Source: Alphaproteobacteria bacterium
GTDB taxonomy: Bacteria > Pseudomonadota > Alphaproteobacteria > Kiloniellales > J153
Direction of reading: 5' to 3'
Length of the DNA stretch: 6,558 nucleotides
NCBI GenBank assembly: GCA_003693905.1
Contig: RFLL01000098.1
Span: 1-6,558, forward strand
The position numbers were made by a program, and so were the translations under genes. The notes beneath the pieces were generated by a model, which was not told the origin of the DNA, searched no databases, and worked only from the letters and a program-made list of their open reading frames with translations. This document shows, piece by piece, positions 1 to 5,989 of the stretch; position 1 is the stretch's first letter; each line of letters opens with the position of its first letter.

Positions 1-107
1 AGACGGAGGTGAATGTCGCTTGGCGATTAGTCGCTGGCCCGCAAACGGTTACACTGGAGAACCGGGGAAACTGATCCCGGCACTCTTTGCCGAAGCGGGA
101 GGCCTCG
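1..107 (+). promoter_or_regulatory. Leader region upstream of the universal stress protein gene
   Basis: This stretch lies before the usp start codon and holds no convincing gene. All three forward frames are open at the window edge, and two of them soon stop (TGA at 10-12 and 72-74), so the end of an upstream gene could lie here but cannot be assigned. Two overlapping inverted repeats are visible. CCGGGG (62-67) can pair with TCCCGG (75-80) around a seven-base loop. TCCCG (75-79) can instead pair with CGGGA (96-100), which contains most of the ribosome binding site. No strong sigma-70 promoter is seen: TTAGTC (27-32) and TTACAC (49-54), 16 bases apart, are only a weak candidate. A regulatory role is inferred from the pairing alone. 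Confidence 0.4.
97..102 (+). promoter_or_regulatory. Ribosome binding site deciding the usp start
   Basis: GGGAGG lies five bases before the ATG at 108. It is the strongest Shine-Dalgarno match near the gene and supports this ATG over the in-frame TTG at 87, which lies upstream of the site and would add seven residues not expected in the family. Confidence 0.8.
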
Positions 108-551
108 ATGTTCAAGCACATCCTTTGCGCCGTCGACGGATCCGAGCACGCCTTGAAGGCCGCGATCACGGCCAGCGAACTGGCGGCGCGGTTGGGTTCC
201 GCCCTCACCTTTCTGACCGTGACCAAGGAATTGCAACTGACCGACGAGATCCGGCACTACATGGAGATCGAGCACCTGACCGGGTCGCCGCAGTACGTGC
301 TCGATGAAATGACCGACCGGGTCCTTTCCGAAGCCAAGGAACAGGCGATCGAACATGGCGTGCCGAACGCCCGCACCGAGGTGCGCACCGGGCCGGCGGC
401 GCGCACCATCGTGGCGTATGCGGAACGCAATGGCGTCGACCTGATCGTGCTCGGCAGTCGCGGTCTTGGCGATATCACCGGCCTGCTTCTGGGCAGCGTC
501 TCGCACAAGGTGATGAGCCTGGCCAAATGCGCGTGCCTGATGGTGCGCTGA
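108..551 (+). CDS. Universal stress protein, UspA family, ATP-binding type
   Basis: This encodes a 147-residue single-domain universal stress protein, the usual length for the family. These are soluble cytoplasmic proteins, generally dimeric, linked to survival under starvation, oxidative or energy stress. The N-terminal strand HILCAVDGSE (residues 4-13) carries the conserved Asp10 that contacts the nucleotide in ATP-binding members. Near the C-terminus, GSRG (116-119), nine residues, then GS (129-130) fits the G-2X-G-9X-G(S/T) motif exactly, so this is the ATP-binding, MJ0577-like class rather than the E. coli UspA class that lacks it. The start is set by GGGAGG five bases upstream. It reads away from the yej operon and is followed by a MarR-type gene after about 100 bases. 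The family is certain; the stress or process served is not visible, so no specific symbol is given. Confidence 0.95.
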   Translation: MFKHILCAVDGSEHALKAAITASELAARLGSALTFLTVTKELQLTDEIRHYMEIEHLTGSPQYVLDEMTDRVLSEAKEQAIEHGVPNARTEVRTGPAARTIVAYAERNGVDLIVLGSRGLGDITGLLLGSVSHKVMSLAKCACLMVR

Positions 552-560
552 CTCCGCACC
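542..560 (+). terminator. GC-rich hairpin across the usp stop codon (possible weak terminator)
   Basis: GGTGCG (542-547) and CGCACC (555-560) form a perfect six-base-pair stem with a seven-base loop that contains the TGA stop at 549-551. GCACC (556-560) can alternatively pair with GGTGC at 581-585. No run of T follows, so this is not a classical intrinsic terminator. It could slow 3' decay, aid Rho-dependent ending, or have no function. Confidence 0.25.
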
Positions 561-655
561 GCGCGCCCTTTGGGAAGAACGGTGCCACCGCCACGCTTGC
601 GCGATCCGATCCGGCACACTAGGCTTTGTTGCGGAACCGGAACGGTACCTTCGGT

Positions 656-1021
656 GTGGCGGTGAAGCTGTCGGAAAATTCTGGGCTCGCCTTGTGGCAT
701 GGTGTTCTCGTCGCCGGGCTGCGGGGCGATCTGCCCGATCTGACGACGCGCCAGCAGGCCCTGCTTCTGCACGTCTATCTGAGCCCGCCGCCGCACACGG
801 TGCGCGGCCTTGCGGCGACGCTCAACATGTCCAAGCCGGCGGTCACCCGCGCTCTTGATCGCCTCGGCAGGCTCGATTTCGTGCGCCGCAAGCGCGACGA
901 GGCGGACAAACGCAACATCCTCGTTCAGCGCACGGTCAAGGGCGCCGTCTTCCTGCGCGAATTCGCCGAACTGGTGGCAAGGACCGCCGCCGACATCCCC
1001 ACCGATACGGCCGCCGGGTGA
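656..1021 (+). CDS. Small MarR-type winged-helix transcriptional regulator
   Basis: This is a putative DNA-binding regulator of 121 residues counted from the GTG at 656. Residues 48-78 form a MarR-type helix-turn-helix, with TVRGLAATLNMSKPAVTRAL as the first part and its recognition helix around SKPAVTRALDRL. A charged wing follows (about 78-93, KRDEADKRN). MarR proteins bind DNA as dimers and usually repress nearby or divergent genes, often in response to small molecules; no ligand can be read here. The protein is shorter than typical MarR members (about 140-160 residues), leaving little room for the flanking dimerisation helices. The start is uncertain: an in-frame TTG at 626 and a GTG at 662 are alternatives, none has a clear ribosome binding site, and 656 was chosen because it begins the protein directly before the recognisable domain. 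It follows usp on the same strand but need not share its transcript, and it converges on ghrA. Confidence 0.8.
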   Translation: MAVKLSENSGLALWHGVLVAGLRGDLPDLTTRQQALLLHVYLSPPPHTVRGLAATLNMSKPAVTRALDRLGRLDFVRRKRDEADKRNILVQRTVKGAVFLREFAELVARTAADIPTDTAAG

Positions 1022-1062
1022 TCCGTCCCGGGTCGGGGTGCGAGCCGGCCGGTCGTGCGGCT

Positions 1063-1992
1063 TCAGTAGCCGCGGGCGAGGTCGACGACGTGCAGCGGCG
1101 GCTGCCCGGCCTCGATGCGGCGGATGTTCTCGACCACCGCCTCGGCCGCCGTCTCGGCGATGGTCATGCTGGCGATGTGCGGTGTCACCACGACCTTGGG
1201 ATGATCCCAGAACGGGCTGTCGGGGGGCAGCGGTTCGGTACGGAAGACATCCAGGGTCGCTCCCGACAGATGGTCGGAATCGAGGGCGGCCAGCAGATCT
1301 TCTTCGACCACCTGGCGCCCGCGCCCGACGCTGATCACGGCTGCACCCCGGGGCAGGGCGGCCAGTGTTTCGGCGTTGAGGATGTCTTCGGTCTGTGCGG
1401 TCAGCGGCAGCAGGCAGACCAGGATGTCGGTGCGGTTGAGAAACGGGACCAGCCCGCCCGGGCCATGAAACGACGTCACACCGGGGCGCGTCTTGGCGCT
1501 GCGGCTCCAGCCGGCGACGTCGAATCCAAAACCGCACAGCTTGTCGGCCGCATCGCCGCCGAGCACGCCCAGCCCCATGATGCCGACGCGGCGACGGCGG
1601 GCCGGAATCTGCTCGATTTCGCGCCATACGTGGGCGCGCTGCTGCTGGGCGTATTCGATCATGAAGCGGTGGTGATAGAGCACGCTCATGACCACGAATT
1701 CGCTCATGCCGGCGGTCAGGCCCGGTTCGACCATGCGCACCACCGGCACACCCGGGGGCAGATCGGGATCGGACGCCAGGTGGTCGATCCCGGCGCCGAT
1801 GGAGAAGATCGCTCTCAGATTGGGAAACCTCCGCAAGGCGCCGCGCGGCGGCGCCCAGATCAGGGCGTATTCGATGTCTTCGGGGTTGCCCGGTTGGTCC
1901 CACTCGCGCAGTTCCAGCTCCGGCATCAGGGTGCGGAAGGCTCGGTACCACGAATCGCCGCGTTCGATATCGGTCTTGAGAATCAGGGCCAC
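1063..1992 (-). CDS. ghrA: Glyoxylate/hydroxypyruvate reductase A (D-2-hydroxyacid dehydrogenase family)
   Basis: This encodes a 309-residue cytoplasmic NAD(P)H-dependent reductase expected to convert glyoxylate to glycolate and hydroxypyruvate to glycerate. Length and layout match E. coli GhrA (312 residues), including the shared C-terminal ending ARGY. The Rossmann nucleotide-binding motif is GLGVLG at residues 140-145. The catalytic set of the D-2-hydroxyacid dehydrogenase family is intact: Arg224 in SVGRGRQ, Glu253 in DVFRTEPLP and His272 in TPHIAS. The N-terminal substrate domain contains SIGAGIDHL (64-72), typical of the GhrA branch. The start is GTG, supported by AAGGAA eight bases upstream. 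It lies 59 bases after yejF on the same strand, so it is probably the last gene of the yej operon, although its own promoter in the gap cannot be excluded. Substrate choice within the family is inferred from overall similarity. Confidence 0.92.
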   Translation of the reverse strand: MALILKTDIERGDSWYRAFRTLMPELELREWDQPGNPEDIEYALIWAPPRGALRRFPNLRAIFSIGAGIDHLASDPDLPPGVPVVRMVEPGLTAGMSEFVVMSVLYHHRFMIEYAQQQRAHVWREIEQIPARRRRVGIMGLGVLGGDAADKLCGFGFDVAGWSRSAKTRPGVTSFHGPGGLVPFLNRTDILVCLLPLTAQTEDILNAETLAALPRGAAVISVGRGRQVVEEDLLAALDSDHLSGATLDVFRTEPLPPDSPFWDHPKVVVTPHIASMTIAETAAEAVVENIRRIEAGQPPLHVVDLARGY

Positions 1993-2000
1993 GGATTGCG

Positions 2001-2006
2001 TTCCTT
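2001..2006 (-). promoter_or_regulatory. Ribosome binding site of ghrA
   Basis: On the minus strand AAGGAA stands eight bases before the GTG start (1992-1990). It supports the non-ATG start and independent ribosome entry at ghrA, which is 59 bases from the preceding stop. Confidence 0.7.
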
Positions 2007-2051
2007 CGCGGTTGTCACGATTTTCTCCGGGGCGCCGCCGGTGCCGTGTCC

Positions 2052-3686
2052 TTACGTCCGCACGACGTCATCCTCGACCACCTCCAAGTCGAAGGCCGCC
2101 TTCATCAGCGCCCGGGTATAGGGATGTTCCGGGGCTTCGAAGATGCGTTGCGCGGGGCCGGATTCGACCACCCTGCCGTTGCGCATGACCAGAACCTCGC
2201 TGGCCAGGGCGCGTACGACCTTGAGGTCGTGACTGATGAACAGATAGGCCAGCCGGTGCCGGATCTGCAAGGCGCGCAGCAGATCGACGATCTGTGCCTG
2301 CACCGACATGTCGAGGGCCGAGGTCGGCTCGTCCAGGACCAGGAACCGGGGTTTGAGAACCATGGCCCGGGCGATCGCGATGCGCTGGCGCTGGCCGCCG
2401 GAAAACTCGTGCGGGTAGCGGTGACGGCTTTCCGGATCGAGGCCGACTTCGCGCAGGGCTTCGATGATCATCGCTTCACGCGCCGCAGCGGACTCGCCCA
2501 ACCGGTGCACTTTCAGTCCCTCTTCGACGATCTGACCGACCGACAGGCGGGGGCTGAGACTGCCGAAGGGATCCTGAAACACGATCTGCATCTCGCGCCG
2601 CAGCGGCCGCAGCGCCTTCGACTTCAGCGTCTGGATGGCCCGGTCGCCGAAACGGATTTCGCCGTTGCACGACACCAGACGCAGCAGCGCCAGCCCCAGC
2701 GTCGTCTTGCCCGATCCGCTTTCGCCGACGACGCCCACGGTCTGCCCTTCGCGCACGCAAAGCGAGATGCCGTCGACGGCGCGCACGTAGTCGACCGTGC
2801 GTTTCAGGATGCCTTTCTTGATCGGAAAATAGACCTTGATGTCGCGCCCGTTCAGAACCTCCGGCGCACGCGGGTCGCCCTGCGGCGGCTCGCCCTTGGG
2901 CTCGGCCGCCAGCAGGCGCCGGGTATAGGGATGCCGGGGGCGGGTGAAGATGTCGTGTGTGGCCCCCTGTTCGACGATTTCGCCGTCGGTCATCACGCAC
3001 ACCCGATCGGCCACCTTGCGCACGATGCCCAGATCGTGGGTGATCAGCAGCAGGGCCATCCCGAAGCGGGCCTGAAGGTCCTTCAGCAGTTTCAGGATCT
3101 GGGCCTGGATGGTGACGTCGAGCGCGGTCGTCGGCTCGTCGGCGATCAGCAGGTCGGGCTCGTTGGCCAGCGCCATGGCGATCATCACCCGCTGCCGCTG
3201 GCCGCCCGACAACTCGTGCGGATAGGCACCGAGGCGCTTGGCGGCGTCGGGAATGCCGACCAGCTTGAGCAGTTCCAGCGTACGCGTGCGCGCCTCGGTC
3301 CGGCTCAGGCCCTTGTGCAGGATCAGGGTTTCGTTGATCTGCTTCTCCACGGTGTGGAGCGGGTTGAGCGAGGTCATCGGCTCCTGGAATATCATCGCGA
3401 TGTCGTTGCCGCGCACGGCGCGCATCACCGGTTCGGGAGCGCCGATCAGCTCGCGGCCCTTGAAACGGATCGACCCGCCCGGGTGGCGAGCCAGGGGATA
3501 GGGCAGAAGCTGCATGATAGACAGCGCGGTGACCGATTTGCCCGAGCCCGATTCGCCGACCAGGGCCAGGGTTTCGCCCTTCTCGATATCGAAGCTCACT
3601 CCCCGCACGGCATCAACCGGATTGCCCGGCATCTCGAAACGCACGCTAAGATCGCGCACGCTGAGCAGGGTTTCGGCGGCGTTCAT
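2052..3686 (-). CDS. yejF: Peptide ABC transporter ATPase with two nucleotide-binding domains (YejF)
   Basis: This is a 544-residue fusion of two ABC ATPase domains that powers the YejBE channel from the cytoplasmic side; E. coli YejF is 529 residues. Domain 1 has Walker A GESGSGKS (44-51), Q-loop Gln101, signature LSGGQ (159-163), Walker B LLIADEP (179-185) and switch His217. Domain 2 has Walker A GESGSGKT (321-328), Gln371, signature FSGGQ (428-432), Walker B FLVLDEP (448-454) and His486. Both sites therefore look competent for ATP hydrolysis. Each domain ends with the HPYTR segment (252 and 521) typical of oligopeptide-type importers. The ATG at 3686 overlaps the yejE stop as ATGA and has AGGAG eight bases upstream. 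The frame stays open to 4520, but that extension is out-of-frame yejE sequence and is not coding. Confidence 0.96.
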   Translation of the reverse strand: MNAAETLLSVRDLSVRFEMPGNPVDAVRGVSFDIEKGETLALVGESGSGKSVTALSIMQLLPYPLARHPGGSIRFKGRELIGAPEPVMRAVRGNDIAMIFQEPMTSLNPLHTVEKQINETLILHKGLSRTEARTRTLELLKLVGIPDAAKRLGAYPHELSGGQRQRVMIAMALANEPDLLIADEPTTALDVTIQAQILKLLKDLQARFGMALLLITHDLGIVRKVADRVCVMTDGEIVEQGATHDIFTRPRHPYTRRLLAAEPKGEPPQGDPRAPEVLNGRDIKVYFPIKKGILKRTVDYVRAVDGISLCVREGQTVGVVGESGSGKTTLGLALLRLVSCNGEIRFGDRAIQTLKSKALRPLRREMQIVFQDPFGSLSPRLSVGQIVEEGLKVHRLGESAAAREAMIIEALREVGLDPESRHRYPHEFSGGQRQRIAIARAMVLKPRFLVLDEPTSALDMSVQAQIVDLLRALQIRHRLAYLFISHDLKVVRALASEVLVMRNGRVVESGPAQRIFEAPEHPYTRALMKAAFDLEVVEDDVVRT

Positions 3687-4825
3687 CGCGCACGCTCCTG
3701 TGCCGGTGTCGGCGTCGACGTCGGGGGCATGCCGCCGGCGGCGCGTTCGGCCGGGGGCGGCGTGCCGGCGAACAGTTTGCGCGGATCGAAGGCATCGCGC
3801 ACCGCCTCGCCGATGAAGACCAGCAGGCTGAGCATCAGGGCAATGGTGAAAAATCCCGTAAGCGCCAGCCACGGCGCCTGAAGATTGGCCTTGCCCTGGG
3901 CCAGCAGTTCGCCCAGCGAAGCCGATCCCGGCGGCAACCCGAAGCCGATGAAGTCGAGCGCGGTCAGCGTCGTGATCGAGCCCGACAGGACGAACGGCAG
4001 AAACGTCAGCGTCGCAACCATGGCGTTGGGCAGAACGTGGCGGAACATGATCACCGGATCGGGAACGCCGAGCGCGCGCGCCGCGCGGACGTAGTCGAAG
4101 TTGCGCACGCGCAGAAATTCGGCCCGCACCACGCCGACCAGGCTCATCCAGCTGAACAGCAGCATGATGCCGAGCAGCCACCAGAAATTGGGTTCGACTA
4201 CGCTGGCCAGAATGATCAGCAGATAGAGAACCGGCATGCCGGACCAGATTTCGATGAAGCGCTGGAACAGAAGGTCGATCCAGCCGCCGAAATAACCCTG
4301 AACCGCGCCGGCGGTAACACCGATGATGGTGCTGAAGAACGTCAGCACCAGACCGAACAGGATCGAAATCCGGAAGCCGTAGATCAGCCGCGCCACCACG
4401 TCGCGGGCCTGATCGTCGGTTCCCAGCCAGTGTTCGGCATCGGGCGGCGATGGTGCCGGCTGTGGCAGGTCCCAGTCCACGGTACGATAGTGAAACCGTA
4501 TCGGCGGCCATACCATCCATCCGCGGCGCGCAATCAGATCGGCGACGAAGGGATCGCGGTAATCGGCTTCGGTCTCGAAGGTGCCGCCGAAGGTCGTTTC
4601 CGGATAGGCCTTGAAGATCGGCATGTAGACGGCCCCGTCATAGACCACGATGATGGGCCTGTCGTTGGCGACGAATTCGGCGAACAGGCTGATCAGAAAC
4701 ATGGCGAGAAAGATCCACAGCGACCAGAACCCGCGCCGGTTGGCGCGAAAGTTGCGCAAACGCCGGCGGGTGATCGGCGAAATCGCAAAGCCCAGAAAGC
4801 GATCGTGTGCAACTGCAACGCTCAC
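3683..4825 (-). CDS. yejE: Peptide ABC transporter permease YejE
   Basis: This is the second inner-membrane permease of the Yej-type oligopeptide importer, in the DppC/OppC class. It has 380 residues; E. coli YejE has 341. After a basic N-terminus (ITRRRLRNFRANRRG) comes one membrane segment (about 33-53), a long periplasmic loop of about 95 residues with the family feature HWLGTD (132-137), then further membrane segments near 151-175, 196-212, 215-233, 270-290 and 319-340. The cytoplasmic coupling loop that docks onto the ATPase is seen at about 246-267 (VRAARALGVPDPVI...LPN), equivalent to the EAA motif. The GTG start has only a modest purine-rich site (AGAGAGAA, five bases upstream). The extra length is partly the N-terminus and partly a proline/threonine/alanine-rich tail from about residue 353. 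It lies 37 bases after yejB and overlaps yejF by four bases. Confidence 0.96.
   Translation of the reverse strand: MSVAVAHDRFLGFAISPITRRRLRNFRANRRGFWSLWIFLAMFLISLFAEFVANDRPIIVVYDGAVYMPIFKAYPETTFGGTFETEADYRDPFVADLIARRGWMVWPPIRFHYRTVDWDLPQPAPSPPDAEHWLGTDDQARDVVARLIYGFRISILFGLVLTFFSTIIGVTAGAVQGYFGGWIDLLFQRFIEIWSGMPVLYLLIILASVVEPNFWWLLGIMLLFSWMSLVGVVRAEFLRVRNFDYVRAARALGVPDPVIMFRHVLPNAMVATLTFLPFVLSGSITTLTALDFIGFGLPPGSASLGELLAQGKANLQAPWLALTGFFTIALMLSLLVFIGEAVRDAFDPRKLFAGTPPPAERAAGGMPPTSTPTPAQERAR
3695..3699 (-). promoter_or_regulatory. Ribosome binding site deciding the yejF start
   Basis: AGGAG on the minus strand lies eight bases before the yejF ATG and inside the last codons of yejE. Together with the ATGA stop-start overlap it fixes the start and suggests translational coupling of the second permease and the ATPase. 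Confidence 0.8.
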
Positions 4826-4830
4826 GGCGG

Positions 4831-4838
4831 TTCTCTCT
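4831..4838 (-). promoter_or_regulatory. Weak ribosome binding site of yejE
   Basis: AGAGAGAA on the minus strand ends five bases before the GTG start. It is a poor Shine-Dalgarno match, but it sits in a purine-rich, probably unstructured spacer that also carries two copies of GGGACAG and a run of seven A directly after the yejB stop. Confidence 0.45.
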
Positions 4839-4862
4839 GCTGTCCCTCTGTCCCGTCTTTTT

Positions 4863-5966
4863 TTATCGTTCCAGGGCCTCGAAGGTGATGCGTGGATCGA
4901 CGATGGTATAGGTGATGTCGCCGACCAGGTTCATCAGCAGCCCCAGCAGCGAGAAGAAATAAAGGGTTGCGAACATCACCGGATAGTCGCGGTTGATCGC
5001 CGCTTCGAAGCCGAGAAGGCCGAGCCCGTCGAGCGAGAAGATCACTTCGATCAGAAGCGCGCCGGTGAACAGGATGCTGATGAAGGCGCCCGGGAAGCCG
5101 GCGATGACGATCAGCATCGCGTTGCGGAATACGTGGCCATAGAGCACGCGGTGCTGGCTCAGGCCCTTGGCCCGGGCGGTGACGACATACTGCTGGTTGA
5201 TCTGATCCAGAAACGAGTTCTTGGTCAGCATGGTCAGGCCGGCAAAGCCGCCGATCACCATCGACAGGACCGGCAGGGTCATGTGCCACAGATAATCGAG
5301 GACCTTCTGCGGCCACGGCAGCTCCGACCAGTTCTCCGAAACCAGTCCGCGCAGCGGGAACCAGTCGAAGTAGCTGCCGCCGGCAAACAGGACGATCAAC
5401 AGCACCGCGAACAGGAAGTTGGGGATCGCATAGCCGACGATGACGATGCCGCTGGTCCACACGTCGAAGCGCGACCCGTCGCGCACCGCCTTGGCGATGC
5501 CGAGCGGGATCGAGATGAGATAGACCAGAAGCGTGGTCCACAGACCGAGCGAGATCGACACCGGCATCTTCTGAATGACCAGATCGACCACCTTCTGATC
5601 GCGAAAGAAGCTCTCGCCGAAATCGAACATGACGTAGTTGCGGATCATCTGGAAGAAGCGCACGTGGGCCGGTTTGTCGAAGCCGTACATGCGCTCGATT
5701 TCGGCGATGAATTCGGGGTCAAGCCCCTGGGCGCCGCGATATTTGCTCGTCGCCGTCTCGGTGCCGGCGCCGCCCGGCCGGGTGATCTCGCCGACGCCGC
5801 TGCGGGTGATGCGTTCGGTCGCCGCCGCTCCCTGGCCGGTGATCTGGGCGATCAACTGTTCCACCGGTCCGCCCGGGGCGGCCTGAATGACGACGAAGTT
5901 GATCGCCATGATGCCGAGCAACGTCGGGATGATCAGGATCAGGCGGCGAACGATATAAGCCAGCAT
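4863..5966 (-). CDS. yejB: Peptide ABC transporter permease YejB
   Basis: This is the first inner-membrane permease of the Yej importer, in the DppB/OppB class. It has 367 residues against 364 in E. coli. The N-terminus [20 protein letters not shown] is the usual basic start plus first membrane segment (about 9-28), followed by [10 protein letters not shown], a family hallmark. A periplasmic region (about 30-130) includes the conserved GLDPEFI and YGFDKP. Further membrane segments lie near 137-157, 172-196, 232-248, 285-308 and 332-352. The coupling loop to YejF is [20 protein letters not shown] (261-280) with RNA following. The ATG at 5966 is chosen because the family begins there; the frame is open further upstream to 6281, but that part is out-of-frame yejA. 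The nearest Shine-Dalgarno match, GGGAG, is twelve bases upstream, which is rather far. It begins 23 bases after the yejA stop. Confidence 0.96.
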   Translation of the reverse strand: MLAYIVRRLILIIPTLLGIMAINFVVIQAAPGGPVEQLIAQITGQGAAATERITRSGVGEITRPGGAGTETATSKYRGAQGLDPEFIAEIERMYGFDKPAHVRFFQMIRNYVMFDFGESFFRDQKVVDLVIQKMPVSISLGLWTTLLVYLISIPLGIAKAVRDGSRFDVWTSGIVIVGYAIPNFLFAVLLIVLFAGGSYFDWFPLRGLVSENWSELPWPQKVLDYLWHMTLPVLSMVIGGFAGLTMLTKNSFLDQINQQYVVTARAKGLSQHRVLYGHVFRNAMLIVIAGFPGAFISILFTGALLIEVIFSLDGLGLLGFEAAINRDYPVMFATLYFFSLLGLLMNLVGDITYTIVDPRITFEALER

Positions 5967-5978
5967 GGGGTGATGAGG

Positions 5979-5983
5979 CTCCC
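5979..5983 (-). promoter_or_regulatory. Probable ribosome binding site of yejB
   Basis: GGGAG on the minus strand lies in the 23-base gap between the yejA stop and the yejB ATG. The spacing of twelve bases is longer than usual, so initiation may depend partly on ribosomes finishing yejA. Confidence 0.5.
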
Positions 5984-5989
5984 GTTGCT

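Noticed and set aside
13..30. Five-codon mini frame (MSLGD) after GGAGGTGA, possible leader peptide
   Set aside because: Only three bases separate GGAGG from the ATG, the peptide has no regulatory codon pattern, and it sits at the window edge where an upstream gene cannot be excluded.
27..54. Possible sigma-70 promoter TTAGTC / TTACAC before usp
   Set aside because: Spacing of 16 is acceptable but both boxes match the consensus poorly; not strong enough to annotate.
1043..1062. AGCCG/CGGCT inverted repeat between the convergent marR-like gene and ghrA, possible bidirectional terminator
   Set aside because: Only five pairs with a ten-base loop and no T-run on either strand; such repeats are common by chance in GC-rich DNA.
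257..1951. Open frame of 564 codons on the - strand across ghrA, marR and usp
   Set aside because: It crosses three recognisable genes in the wrong frame or strand and is arginine/proline-rich without a domain.
1018..2121. Open frame of 367 codons on the + strand opposite ghrA
   Set aside because: Antisense to a well-matched dehydrogenase with intact catalytic residues; composition is typical of a reverse-strand shadow.
2046..3881. Open frame of 611 codons on the + strand opposite yejF
   Set aside because: It is antisense to a gene with every ABC ATPase motif; its translation is rich in His, Gln, Arg and Asp with no recognisable domain, as expected for the reverse of GC-rich coding DNA.
3687..4520. 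N-terminal extension of the yejF frame by 278 codons
   Set aside because: The extension is out-of-frame yejE, the ABC family starts at the ATG at 3686, and that ATG has a good ribosome binding site.
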